Positions 33,216 to 42,993 of a DNA stretch of 64,000 nucleotides are shown here, one piece after another. This stretch comes from Clostridiales bacterium (GTDB taxonomy: Bacteria > Bacillota > Clostridia > Christensenellales > CAG-138), in the NCBI GenBank assembly GCA_918244965.1, contig CAKJYC010000006.1, forward strand, positions 1-64,000, read 5' to 3'. How positions within the stretch are numbered: position 1 is the first letter of the stretch; the number at the start of each line of letters is the position of its first letter. A program made the translations under genes and the position numbers. The notes beneath the pieces were generated by a model. The model was not told the DNA's origin and did not search any database. It worked only from the letters and a program-made list of their open reading frames with translations.

Positions 33216-34887
33216 GCAAATGACTGCGAAAGAAATCTTAGAATCCTATGATGAGATTACTATAGGTGAGCAGCTCTGTGAAGATACTCTGTTTTTCACG
33301 CTATTTGAAAAGCAGTTTTTGTTTATTGCTCCTTCAAGAGATGATCTTTCATCAGGAGCTGAGATATACCTCTATAACGATAGCTTCCTGGATTATCCCC
33401 ATATTTTGCTTAGAGAAACAAACATTACTGAAGGAAAGGTGCTTCCTAAAGGAACATATCGCTGGGTATGTCTGTTTGAACAAGATAGCATAGTGAATTC
33501 AATCCTCTCATACGATGAAAAAATATATGATTGTATTGATAGGTTAATTGAGCTTCTTAATATGAGTTCAGTAGAAAAAGAGCGGGAGTTTCAGAAGGAA
33601 TTCTTGTACTATTGGAATAGTGAATCCATTGGTGATAACAGTTTTCAAATATATCTTGACCAAGATGATCAGGTCGCAGAAATGGACGTATACTTTAGCA
33701 AGAGTATTGTTCGTCTTACTGACAGCAGAATAGCGCTATCGGATATAGAGGAAACAGTCAAAGGAGAAAGAAGATGGATGCACCATATAGAGAAAGATGC
33801 ATTCTTCATTCCAATAAAAGACTGCAGGGGGGTACTTCCCCCTCATCGCGGTTATAAATGGACAGCAAAAGATCTCCATGAAATCATATATGGGAAACAA
33901 ATAGAACATATCAGTGATGAGTCTTTTGAAAAGATAAAAACTCTTATTCCAAAGACGCAGGATGTTTTGCTCGTGTTTGGGATGCGAACAGAGACGACCA
34001 ATATTGCTTTTGCGTTAAATATGAAATGTAAGAACAGAGTTGGTCATTCATTACTTGAAAAAATCCTTACAGACATAACAGCTGTTGAACCAATGTTTAC
34101 TAAAAGAAAGGATTACTCTTATTTGAGTGAACAGATAGGTAATGATATTGGGGCAAAAAGAAAGAAAGTGCTTCTTGTCGGAGCTGGATCATTAGGGAGT
34201 TATGTAGCTTTAGAACTGGTTAAAAATGGATTTACCTATCTGAAAATTTATGATGATGACACTCTTACAGAAGAAAACACGCTAAGATGGGCATATGAGG
34301 GATATGGCATAGGTGCAAGTAAAACACAAACTCTGAAAATAATGTTGGAATGGCTGCATCCACAAATACTTATAGATTCATGCAATAAAAAACTAGATAC
34401 AGAATCTTTGACGGAAGAACTAAAGGATACGGATATTATTATATTCACAATAGGCAATAGTGATGCACAGCTAAAGTTTAATAAAGTGCTAAATCAACAG
34501 GTGTTTACAAAGCCGGTATTATATGTGTGGCTTGAAGAAGGCGGCTTATACAGTCACATTCTATTTGTTGACTATCGAAAACCAGGCTGTTTTGAATGCT
34601 TATATACTGATACTAGCGGTGAAAAGGTTAATAATAGAGCAAGGAAAAATACAGACTTAGCTGCTGAGAACGGCATGATCCGAAATGGCTGCGGAGGCAC
34701 AAGAGCCGCTTATGGGACATCGATTCTTCTAAAAACGACAGCAGCATTGCTAGATACGTTACACGAAATAGATAGAAATAAACTGACTAAAAATACTTTA
34801 ATTGATATAACACCGACTAGAGTGGGTGCATCTGATATCATATTCCCAATGGAGGCATGTAATTGCTGTGGTAATAATGCAGAATAA
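33208..34887 (+). CDS. cap2: CBASS Cap2, E2-E1 fusion ubiquitin-like ligase
   Basis: 559 aa, beginning at TTG 33208 inside the CD-NTase end (AGGGAG upstream). The N-terminal part is E2-like, with Cys in YRWVCLFEQD (about 88) as candidate catalytic residue. The C-terminal half is a ThiF/E1 adenylation domain: KVLLVGAGSLGSYVALEL (about 324), IYDDDTLTEENTLRW and GNSDAQLKFN. Possible zinc pairs are PGCFEC and CNCC; NGCGGTRAA holds a candidate E1 Cys. Cap2 attaches the CD-NTase C-terminus to targets, which primes it for nucleotide synthesis. Confidence 0.9.
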   Translation: MDKQMTAKEILESYDEITIGEQLCEDTLFFTLFEKQFLFIAPSRDDLSSGAEIYLYNDSFLDYPHILLRETNITEGKVLPKGTYRWVCLFEQDSIVNSILSYDEKIYDCIDRLIELLNMSSVEKEREFQKEFLYYWNSESIGDNSFQIYLDQDDQVAEMDVYFSKSIVRLTDSRIALSDIEETVKGERRWMHHIEKDAFFIPIKDCRGVLPPHRGYKWTAKDLHEIIYGKQIEHISDESFEKIKTLIPKTQDVLLVFGMRTETTNIAFALNMKCKNRVGHSLLEKILTDITAVEPMFTKRKDYSYLSEQIGNDIGAKRKKVLLVGAGSLGSYVALELVKNGFTYLKIYDDDTLTEENTLRWAYEGYGIGASKTQTLKIMLEWLHPQILIDSCNKKLDTESLTEELKDTDIIIFTIGNSDAQLKFNKVLNQQVFTKPVLYVWLEEGGLYSHILFVDYRKPGCFECLYTDTSGEKVNNRARKNTDLAAENGMIRNGCGGTRAAYGTSILLKTTAALLDTLHEIDRNKLTKNTLIDITPTRVGASDIIFPMEACNCCGNNAE

Positions 34888-35416
34888 TAATTGCGTTAAA
34901 ATGGGACTTCCAAATGGGAAAGTAGTTGATATTCTCAGTCCCGTTTTTGATGAAATAGCAAAATGGATTCAAGATGATCCTTATAAGCCGGAAAGTGGCG
35001 GATACATCATAGGCTATCAACACAAAGGGACGGGCAATATATCACTTGAAGAAGTATCACACCCTTATCTTTTGGATACTAAGAATCGCGTGAGATTTGC
35101 TATAAAAGATCCACGGCATCAACTGTTCCTTAGAAAAGCAAAACGTCATAATAGTTATTATATGGGAGTATGGCATACGCATCCTCAAAAAACGCCTGTA
35201 CCATCTGCTATCGATTGGAATGACTGGAATGAAACCTTAAAAGCGGATCGAACAGGATGCCAATATGTGTTTTTCATTATTGCTGGGGTAGATGAATGGC
35301 GGTTATGGGTCGGAGACTTTAAGACAATGATGATTCAAGAAATACACGAATGTCAAAAAGATCCATGCGGCATTTATTATAAAGGAGGATTGTCTGACTG
35401 TGAAAAAGATACTTAA
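34877..35416 (+). CDS. cap3: CBASS Cap3, JAB/JAMM deconjugating protease
   Basis: 179 aa. JAMM signature: ESGGYIIGY supplies the Glu, and VWHTHPQKTPVPSAIDWNDW gives HxHP-x7-SxxD zinc ligands. Cap3 cleaves CD-NTase conjugates made by Cap2. ATG 34877 overlaps Cap2 by 11 bp and lacks a clear ribosome site, so coupled translation is likely; ATG 34901 is an alternative start. Its 3' end overlaps the effector gene's start, keeping the operon tightly coupled. Confidence 0.88.
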   Translation: MQNNNCVKMGLPNGKVVDILSPVFDEIAKWIQDDPYKPESGGYIIGYQHKGTGNISLEEVSHPYLLDTKNRVRFAIKDPRHQLFLRKAKRHNSYYMGVWHTHPQKTPVPSAIDWNDWNETLKADRTGCQYVFFIIAGVDEWRLWVGDFKTMMIQEIHECQKDPCGIYYKGGLSDCEKDT

Positions 35417-36224
35417 TTTCTTATCTAGCAATACTAGGCAAGTTATAGAAACAGTGGCTTTAGTGATTGTTTTTATAGCTCCGTTTTTTGTGGATCTACA
35501 GGAAATGTTCAAAGAATACTTGGAAAGCGATCCTTTGACGCCTGACAATTTTATATGGCACTTCGCAATTAAGGGAGGAAAATACTTTGCTTCTATAATA
35601 CTGTTTATTGCTGTTTTGATTGTAATAAGGAGAATAAATCAAGAGTATGTTATGAATAGTAAACGAGTATACCATAACTATAGTTATGCTTGGTATTGGT
35701 TTTGCGCTAAAGTTCTTGGAATACAGAAATGCAATCTAGCGCTTGTACCAATATACACGCAGTTCAGATTGGCGATTAATGGAACCTTCTGCGATTATCC
35801 GCTGGATGAAACAGAATACCCGGTTATAGAAAACGAGCCGGATAGTAAAGTTACGCAGATTAATTGGGATAATCATAATAGTGAGATAAACCTTATTCTA
35901 GAAGATACCTATGTCATTAGCGAACGACAGATACCAAAGGTAAAGCGGAGATTAAAAACAATAAAAGTGAGTCGTAACAATGGAGATGATCGTTCCGGCC
36001 ATTTTAGTCAAGTATTCATTAATAAGATCACAAACTGTGTTAGAGGGCTAGAGGGTGGATCAATAATAAACGTATTTGCTACAACAAACCCAATGAACAC
36101 TATCCATATAGCGAGAAGGGCATTTGGCTCGGGAGAGAGAGGAAACGTTAAGCACCTATATGTTTTTCAGCAAGGGAATAGTAAAAAATGGCTCTTTAAA
36201 GAAAGGGGGAAAAAGATTTTCTGA
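35400..36224 (+). CDS. CBASS two-transmembrane effector
   Basis: 274 aa from GTG 35400 (AAAGGAGG at 35381-35388). Two membrane helices are visible, about residues 14-34 (VIETVALVIVFIAPFFV) and 60-80 (YFASIILFIAVLIVI), followed by a cytoplasmic domain of about 190 residues that should bind the cyclic nucleotide. The last gene of a type II CBASS operon normally encodes the killer protein, here presumably a membrane disruptor of the Cap14/Cap15 kind. The soluble domain is not recognised in detail, so the subtype is open. Confidence 0.8.
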   Translation: MKKILNFLSSNTRQVIETVALVIVFIAPFFVDLQEMFKEYLESDPLTPDNFIWHFAIKGGKYFASIILFIAVLIVIRRINQEYVMNSKRVYHNYSYAWYWFCAKVLGIQKCNLALVPIYTQFRLAINGTFCDYPLDETEYPVIENEPDSKVTQINWDNHNSEINLILEDTYVISERQIPKVKRRLKTIKVSRNNGDDRSGHFSQVFINKITNCVRGLEGGSIINVFATTNPMNTIHIARRAFGSGERGNVKHLYVFQQGNSKKWLFKERGKKIF

Positions 36225-36722
36225 GAAGTGAATCTTGTAATATGGTTAAGTTTCCTTGTATTTTCTACAAGGTTTATCTAAACTATACTCTTATGAGTGT
36301 TTAGGGGCAATTGTACTGTGATTAAGAGTCCCATACTGGGCAAGTTCTCCATACCGACATTATGATGAAAGAAAGTAAAGTATAGACATAAACCATATTC
36401 CATTAATCGAAATGAAAAACAATCACTATAATTATTTGATAATGAAAAGTAATCTCATAAATCGATTGAAAAATATATTTTTAGCAGCAATGGATAAATA
36501 ACTGGATACTGGTGTTATTACTCTGTGATGAGATTAGAGCAGATGTAAAAATGGAAGCGTATTATGCACAAAGAATTGTATCAAAAGCAAGTTATATTTG
36601 AATCACGATGAGTATGGTTTAGTACTAAGAATCAAAGCAAAGATAAGGCGATTTAGATAAGTATCGGTAAAGCAATCTCTTGCATCGTTGCTATTGCAAT
36701 TAGTTTAAAAGGGGGCTCATAT
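36225..36722. other. Gene-free spacer between CBASS and the FRG gene
   Basis: About 500 bp, AT-rich, with short frames only. A small hairpin CCTTGTA/TACAAGG at about 36254-36272 could end the CBASS transcript. Nothing else is recognised. Confidence 0.55.
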
Positions 36723-37658
36723 ATGAAATCTACTATTACAAAACTCTCAACCAAGGCAAGTATAAATGGAGTGCAATACCTCGAAGACTATAGCTTTTGC
36801 TGTGGAGAACTTGCTCCGGTTTTTGAGGTTTCAACTCAACATGGACTAAATCAACTTTTAGGTAACGCGAAATTTGTTAATCGTGAATACGGCGAAGTGT
36901 TATATCGCGGGCAATGCCATCTGTATGGAACTGTTATGCCCTCTCTCATAAGAGATTATAAACAGGTTTGTTCACAAATGAATAGACTAAGAGCATTAAT
37001 TGAATTAATCAAGAATGATACACTTTTGAGAAAAGATTTGAAAGCTCAAAATGCAAATATCTGCGATGCGATTATTGAAGGTGTACTGCAACATTATGGA
37101 GTCCCAACAAGATATATAGATTTGGTGGATAATCATTGGGTGGCGCTTTGGATGGGACAATATGAAATGCAAAAAACAAAAAGAATTGAAGAATATGCTC
37201 ACTACAAGAAAAGAGCTATCTTAATTGAGAATATTGTGAACGGAGACTATTTGGCAGACAAAAAAGATGATTTATATCAGTATATTCTTTTGTTGGCAAT
37301 TCCATCTGCATTGGGGAATGAAGGGGTTACCGAAGCAAATGGCTTTTGTCGAGTTGATCTACGACAAGCACTTCCGTCTATTTTTTTAAGACCGCACGCG
37401 CAACATGGGATTGTAGTTAGGAGAAAAGGAGAGGATAAAAATAAAGCAGAATTCTATGATATTGCTTCTCAAGTGGTTGGAATTTTAAAGATTAGAATCG
37501 ATATAGTAGATCGCTGGCTTGGAAACGGAACGCTATTGATGATGGAAAACCTGTTTCCTCCTGCTGCAGTTGATTACGGATATGATTTGCTATTATCAAG
37601 ATCAGATATATTTAGCAAGGCTGGTAATGAAAGGTTCGCAATAACCCGGTATTATTGA
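36723..37658 (+). CDS. FRG-domain protein
   Basis: 311 aa, ATG 36723 after AGGGGG. The FRG domain is recognised from EVLYRGQCHLYGTVMPSLIRDY (about 60), IIEGVLQHYGVPTRYIDLVDNHWVALWMG (about 118) and FLRPHAQHGIVV near 220. FRG proteins occur widely in phage-defence and mobile loci and are suspected toxins or effectors; their chemistry is not firmly known. It lies 106 bp upstream of the Gabija-like pair and could be an added component or an independent gene. Confidence 0.85.
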   Translation: MKSTITKLSTKASINGVQYLEDYSFCCGELAPVFEVSTQHGLNQLLGNAKFVNREYGEVLYRGQCHLYGTVMPSLIRDYKQVCSQMNRLRALIELIKNDTLLRKDLKAQNANICDAIIEGVLQHYGVPTRYIDLVDNHWVALWMGQYEMQKTKRIEEYAHYKKRAILIENIVNGDYLADKKDDLYQYILLLAIPSALGNEGVTEANGFCRVDLRQALPSIFLRPHAQHGIVVRRKGEDKNKAEFYDIASQVVGILKIRIDIVDRWLGNGTLLMMENLFPPAAVDYGYDLLLSRSDIFSKAGNERFAITRYY

Positions 37659-37764
37659 TTGGCAGTGATACGTATTATTCTACAGAGTAATCTTATTATA
37701 TAAAAAGTAAAAACCACAAACATTGTATAGCCCAGATAACTAGTACTTAACGGAGATAAAGAAT

Positions 37765-39810
37765 ATGCACATTACAAAGATTCATCTTCAAAACTATAGG
37801 AACTTTAGTGACTTTACAATGGAATTTCATAAAGGGTTGAATGTAATTGTCGGTGCGAACAACTCTGGAAAAACCGGATTGCTTTATGCAATCAAATTGC
37901 TTCGTTCACCAAATGATATAACAATTGAGGATTTTAACAAAAACAACCTGATTGATTTTAGGACTAATTACTTGCAAGATGCGCCAAGTATTATTATTGA
38001 ATACGATATAACACATACCATTATTGAAGACGATACTGAAGACGAGAGTATTATTAGGTTGCTTCCGTTTTTGGGCGTCCAAGGCTTTTCTAATGCGCGT
38101 CGAGAAGTTGATGGTGTAGTGCGGTATGAAATTGCAGCAAGAATCAGAGCGACATACTCTTTAGATGTAAAGTTTTTAAACGATTATAAGACAGAGATTG
38201 ATAAGCTTACTACGTTCAGCGACTATTATGCGGCTTTATCACGATATGTTGAAAAGCATTATTCATGGACATATACCAATGGAATAAGCGATACTAAAGC
38301 AGATCAGAAAGATGTAACGAGTATTTTTGATATTAGATTTATAGAAGCGGAACGTACCAGTGAAGAAGTAAGAAAAGAAACAAAAAAAGAAATTGACAAG
38401 TTCGTTAAGGATCCTGAACAATTGGTCGCAATAGATGAATTAAACAAAAGAGTTTCAGAGGATCTTAAGACAATACTGAAGACAACAATCACAAAACTCG
38501 CAGATCTTTTTGGAAATGAAAACAATGATATTGGACTAAAGAAAGGGAATGTTGCAATCTCATCGACTATTAAAGCGAACGTAAGTGCTTCTGATGCATA
38601 TATTACAGAGGTGCAAGATACACAAAAGGGGTTTACCGTTCCGATAGACCATAATGGGCTTGGTTACAATAACTTAATAAATATTTATATGCTCATTAAG
38701 CTTAATGAGATTAAAATAGGTCGCGATTTCAGAATACTTTGCTTGGAAGAGCCGGAAGCACATCTGCATCCTGCAATGCAATACAAATTATTCAAATATT
38801 TGCGTGATTTGGATAAAAAGGACAAACTAAATCAACAAATCTTCGTTACTACCCATTCAAGTAATATTACAGCTGTGGCTGGATTAGATAATATGTTTAT
38901 GCTTGCGTATAATCGTAATCATAAAACCCCTGATTGCGTGGCCCAGAGTCTAAAAAAGCAGTTTGAGCATCCATATACCGAAGGTGATTTATTAGAGAAA
39001 AGCATCAGCGATAGAAAGGTGGAGGCAAAAAAACATCTATCCAAATTCTTTGATGTCACAAGATCGGACATGTTGTTTGCAGATAAAGTAATACTTGTTG
39101 AAGGTATTGCTGAAAAACTGCTTATGCCTGCATTTATGGAAAAATGCGGAGTACCCTACGAAGATGAGCATATTTCGATTGTTGAGATCGGCGGCAAACA
39201 CTTCGAACACTTCGTTGAATTATTTAACGAAAACAAGGTTAAAAAGAAAGTGCTATGTATCACAGATTGCGATTTCGAGTGGATAAAGGATGGAAATCTA
39301 AGGGCGATTCAAGACTATAAATCTTTTGAAGCTAAGCATATTAAAAAACTACAAACTAATTATACGTTTAATGAGTTTAGAATAGTAACACAGACACATT
39401 ATGGCAGGACATTTGAAGATGAATTGTTCTTATCAAACCGCGAAAATGTATTTTTTAAAAAGCATTTGCTTAACTTGGTTCTGCCAAATCTATTGGTGCG
39501 GTTTGTTGAAGAAAATGGTATTGAGTTGCCTAATTGGATAAGTAAAAGAGAAGAATATGATGGGCGAGTAGCAAAAACACTCGATAAGCTAGTTGACGCT
39601 TATATTCGCCGTGTAGATCAATCTGACGAAAACAGCACCCTGTATGGAGACATCATTATAGCAGAAATCTTTTTACACTACGCCGAAAAACAAAAGGGCG
39701 ATCTCGCGTTGCAAATACTAACAGATTCGTTATTCACGAATGAAGAAGGTGTTCTGCAACTAAATGTTCCAGCATATATTGCGGAGGGGCTAACATGGCT
39801 GAAAAACTGA
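37765..39810 (+). CDS. gajA: Gabija GajA-like OLD-family ATPase/TOPRIM nuclease
   Basis: 681 aa. N-terminal ABC/SMC-like ATPase: Walker A GANNSGKTGLL (about 29) and LCLEEPEAHLHPAMQ (about 325), with THSSNI after it. The C-terminal TOPRIM domain has ILVEGIAEKLL (about 442, catalytic Glu) and ITDCDFEW (about 499, D-x-D). GajA binds and nicks DNA when nucleotide pools fall during phage replication. It is about 100 residues longer than the best-known GajA. It overlaps the helicase gene by 16 bp. A related OLD-UvrD class other than Gabija proper cannot be excluded. Confidence 0.88.
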   Translation: MHITKIHLQNYRNFSDFTMEFHKGLNVIVGANNSGKTGLLYAIKLLRSPNDITIEDFNKNNLIDFRTNYLQDAPSIIIEYDITHTIIEDDTEDESIIRLLPFLGVQGFSNARREVDGVVRYEIAARIRATYSLDVKFLNDYKTEIDKLTTFSDYYAALSRYVEKHYSWTYTNGISDTKADQKDVTSIFDIRFIEAERTSEEVRKETKKEIDKFVKDPEQLVAIDELNKRVSEDLKTILKTTITKLADLFGNENNDIGLKKGNVAISSTIKANVSASDAYITEVQDTQKGFTVPIDHNGLGYNNLINIYMLIKLNEIKIGRDFRILCLEEPEAHLHPAMQYKLFKYLRDLDKKDKLNQQIFVTTHSSNITAVAGLDNMFMLAYNRNHKTPDCVAQSLKKQFEHPYTEGDLLEKSISDRKVEAKKHLSKFFDVTRSDMLFADKVILVEGIAEKLLMPAFMEKCGVPYEDEHISIVEIGGKHFEHFVELFNENKVKKKVLCITDCDFEWIKDGNLRAIQDYKSFEAKHIKKLQTNYTFNEFRIVTQTHYGRTFEDELFLSNRENVFFKKHLLNLVLPNLLVRFVEENGIELPNWISKREEYDGRVAKTLDKLVDAYIRRVDQSDENSTLYGDIIIAEIFLHYAEKQKGDLALQILTDSLFTNEEGVLQLNVPAYIAEGLTWLKN

Positions 39811-41735
39811 CTTCAAATACTATTTTAACAAAAGAACAACTAGAAAACAGTTTTAAGGTTTATGCCGGCCCAGGTGCTGGGAAAACACACTTTCTAGTTG
39901 AAAATGTAAAGAATATTGTAACTACACACGAGCTGATTACTAAGAGCCGTTCTCGAAAGGTGGCGTGTATTACTTATACCAACGTAGCTGTAGATGAGAT
40001 TAAAAGGCGGTTGCTGGATTATTCTGATTATGTTGAAACAAATACGATACATGGTTTTATTATTGACAATATAATTAAGCCATTTCAAGAAACATTAAAA
40101 GATGTAATCAAATTGGATTTTGGGCTGACACTCAAGAGCAAAGGCATAATATCTTCACAAGTTGAAGGTATTAGTATCTTGCATGGCGTCGAAAAAGAAG
40201 ACATCTATTGCTATATAAAGTCGTACAAAAAAGGCAAGTATAAGTATGACATCATTGATTATAGCAAAAAGGATATGGGCGAAGTACAAGTGGATAATGC
40301 TGCTTTTATCAAAGCGACACTTGAAAAAACAGAATATTCCCCTACCCTCTCTAGCTCAAATAGAATCCAGATAGGCCATGATATTGCTATAAAGAAGTAT
40401 GTCTGGGATGTTGTACGAAAACTAACACATAACGAGATTCTTTACTTTGGCTACAGGGTATTGCAGATAAATCCGGCAGCGTTGTATGCTATTAGGGTGA
40501 AGTACCCTTTCATTTTTGTTGATGAGTTTCAAGACACAAATCCATTACAAACGTTACTGCTGAAACTGATAGGAGAGAAATCGACTCGCATAGGTGTGGT
40601 AGGAGATATTGCCCAATCCATATATAGTTTTCAAGGGGCAAAACCAAGTGATTTTTTAAACTTTTGCATTCACAGAGAAAATGATAAAATATACTCAATT
40701 GATGGAAACAGAAGATCAACTTCTAATATTGTCAACTTTTGCAATTTCATCCGACAGTCTGATACGACAATTCAGCAAACAAGCATAAAGGCTTATCTTG
40801 ATGAAGATAGTAAGAAAAACGCTGAAACAAAGGCTGTTCATTTCTTACTTGGAGATTCTCCTGCTGTAATGGATACCATTGCTGCTATAGTATCTGCTGG
40901 CGGTGCGGTGCTTACACGTTCGTGGGCTGCAGCATTTAATTATATTCAGGGCATTAATGAGACGCAAACAAAGCTTTTGAAAAAAATCTATAACTCGTAT
41001 TACAACACTTCTATTCAGATTCGAGATGAGATATCAGAGCAGAACAATGTTACATGGGTAAGGGCTTTTCGCTTTATCTTTAGTTTGTATAACAGCTATT
41101 CTTCTGGTTCTTTCATAGATATGATTAGAGCAATCAAAATGGTTGCAGATATTGATATCAAGGCCCTCACTCCAAAGCTGCTTTTTGAATTCGATAAGCT
41201 GGCAACTCATGTTTTCTCTAGAATCACTACACGTTCGTTAACCGTGAAAGTTATTGATTCGTTTAACGATGAAATTAAGAAGAATGATTTTGTAAACATT
41301 AGGAAACTATTAAACCCCGAGGGATCGTTTGCGATCTGTACTTTTGATGAAGAGGAAAGAGAAGAACGTGTTGAAACTATCAGCAAGTTAGAGTGGGACA
41401 CGTCTATTAGACTGTTTACTGAAGTTTTTGCAGAGAAAAGTAAATATATGACAGTGCATCAAGCAAAGGGTCGGGAGTGGGATAGTGTTATTGTTAGCAT
41501 AGAACCTGGAAAGTACGATCCAATTAAGCTGCTGAATGTGTTTACCGATCCCCATATAGTAGAGGAGAATTCCTCTGATGAATTTGTTAGAATGTTCTAT
41601 GTTGCATGCAGCCGTGCAATTCAAGATTTATATATCCATATCAGTTCTGGATGTACAATGCAACAAATAGAGAGGAGTTTGAAATCCTTTATTTCAATAA
41701 CAGGGCTGTATTTCGATTATGAATTTATAAGTTGA
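39795..41735 (+). CDS. gajB: Gabija GajB-like UvrD/Rep superfamily-1 helicase
   Basis: 646 aa from ATG 39795 (GGAGGGG upstream). Helicase motifs in order: I YAGPGAGKTHFL (about 23), Ia CITYTNVAVDEIKRR, II FVDEFQDTNPLQ (about 240), III VVGDIAQSIYSFQGA, V TVHQAKGREWDSV (about 552) and VI FYVACSRA. GajB acts with GajA, probably responding to DNA ends or termini. It is longer than typical GajB (about 500 aa). Translational overlap with gajA supports one complex. Confidence 0.88.
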   Translation: MAEKLTSNTILTKEQLENSFKVYAGPGAGKTHFLVENVKNIVTTHELITKSRSRKVACITYTNVAVDEIKRRLLDYSDYVETNTIHGFIIDNIIKPFQETLKDVIKLDFGLTLKSKGIISSQVEGISILHGVEKEDIYCYIKSYKKGKYKYDIIDYSKKDMGEVQVDNAAFIKATLEKTEYSPTLSSSNRIQIGHDIAIKKYVWDVVRKLTHNEILYFGYRVLQINPAALYAIRVKYPFIFVDEFQDTNPLQTLLLKLIGEKSTRIGVVGDIAQSIYSFQGAKPSDFLNFCIHRENDKIYSIDGNRRSTSNIVNFCNFIRQSDTTIQQTSIKAYLDEDSKKNAETKAVHFLLGDSPAVMDTIAAIVSAGGAVLTRSWAAAFNYIQGINETQTKLLKKIYNSYYNTSIQIRDEISEQNNVTWVRAFRFIFSLYNSYSSGSFIDMIRAIKMVADIDIKALTPKLLFEFDKLATHVFSRITTRSLTVKVIDSFNDEIKKNDFVNIRKLLNPEGSFAICTFDEEEREERVETISKLEWDTSIRLFTEVFAEKSKYMTVHQAKGREWDSVIVSIEPGKYDPIKLLNVFTDPHIVEENSSDEFVRMFYVACSRAIQDLYIHISSGCTMQQIERSLKSFISITGLYFDYEFIS

Positions 41736-41882
41736 GATAATGGAGTGTTTACCACTCGATATTATTAGTTTTTGGAAGCATCAATGGATAGGTAAACCAA
41801 ATATGTTGAATTGTAGTTAATTCTTTATAAATTGATAGTTAGCAAGCTGTGAGCACTCGATAGAAATATACTGGAGGTGAAT

Positions 41883-42863
41883 ATGGAATATATAGGAACA
41901 CAATATCGGATTACTATTGATATGCGTGAGCAGTTGAACAAACTTGCGTATCAATGCCTTAAGGACTTTCAGTCTTATCATAATTGTCATCTGTCAAATT
42001 TAAAGGAAGAGAAAGCCTTATATCAATGGTTTTTATTACAATCTAAGGTATTATCGAAAAAATGCAGAAAAATAGAGAAAGCCAAAGAATTTATTTGTCC
42101 TGATGGGATGCAATCGCAATTAGATGGTTTTGAAAAGGCGGTAAGAACAGGGCAGGATCTTATTCGCTATATGTCGCGTAATGTACTGGATGTGGACCTT
42201 GAGGATAAAATGTTTAGTGATTGGAGATTTTTGCACTTTCATCTTTCTAATCCATATTCATTGCACCCTGTGGACAAAAGATTTCTAAAAAGAAGCGAGT
42301 GTCTACTAATAGCATATGTAGATTATCTTGATGACAGTACGGTTTATTTTCTTCAAATAGTACCGCATATTAAAGATACATGGACAAATGATAATCTAAT
42401 TCGTATTCTGGTCGATAATTGGCCAATAATGATGAAGAAATATGTATTTGAAGGGTCATTAACAGCAACAATCAAGGGCAAAGACCGAAGTTTATTGCGC
42501 GAGAACAATATTAATTCGGCAGTAGACTTGGGGGATGGAAGAGTTGTTATTGGCCCAGGATTAGGGGTTACGGGGATTGGAGCATCAACTGCAGCTGAGC
42601 TTAAGAGCATGAATCTAGGAAATAGAGTGCAGTTTATAGAAATGAGTATTGGGGAGAATGTGGATACTGTCGGTGAACTAATCCACTGGAAACTTCAAAA
42701 TGAGCAAACTGCTTATCGGTTGAAATTGGAAAAATTATTAAACGCACATACCGCTTGTTTTCAAGTCGAAGGAACGCCAGCTTATCTTGGAGTGAATCAT
42801 AATCAATTCATCGTTGCAGATAATATGGAGGACGCAATTCGAGAATTAGCTTTAAATCGATAA
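41883..42863 (+). CDS. Unknown defence-island protein
   Basis: 326 aa from ATG 41883 with GGAGG five bases upstream. Not recognised. The N-terminal 90 residues are helical and Lys-rich. A central block, WRFLHFHLSNPYSLHPVDKR followed by LLIAYVDYLDDSTVYFLQIVPH, contains spaced His residues that could form an RNase-like active site. A Gly-rich stretch (VVIGPGLGVTGIGASTAAEL) lies near 220. It has no signal peptide or membrane helix. It sits between the Gabija-like pair and a convergent protease pair, so a defence role is likely by location only. Confidence 0.7.
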   Translation: MEYIGTQYRITIDMREQLNKLAYQCLKDFQSYHNCHLSNLKEEKALYQWFLLQSKVLSKKCRKIEKAKEFICPDGMQSQLDGFEKAVRTGQDLIRYMSRNVLDVDLEDKMFSDWRFLHFHLSNPYSLHPVDKRFLKRSECLLIAYVDYLDDSTVYFLQIVPHIKDTWTNDNLIRILVDNWPIMMKKYVFEGSLTATIKGKDRSLLRENNINSAVDLGDGRVVIGPGLGVTGIGASTAAELKSMNLGNRVQFIEMSIGENVDTVGELIHWKLQNEQTAYRLKLEKLLNAHTACFQVEGTPAYLGVNHNQFIVADNMEDAIRELALNR

Positions 42864-42993
42864 CCCGATGGATAGAATGGAGAACAAGCAGATGTAAACA
42901 TATAGCAAAATATGATGAATGTTCTAATCATGTAGTTGCGTTATGCTTCATTGTGTTATTTTGAAATAGCGGGCTTTATTCAAGTTTATTTGA

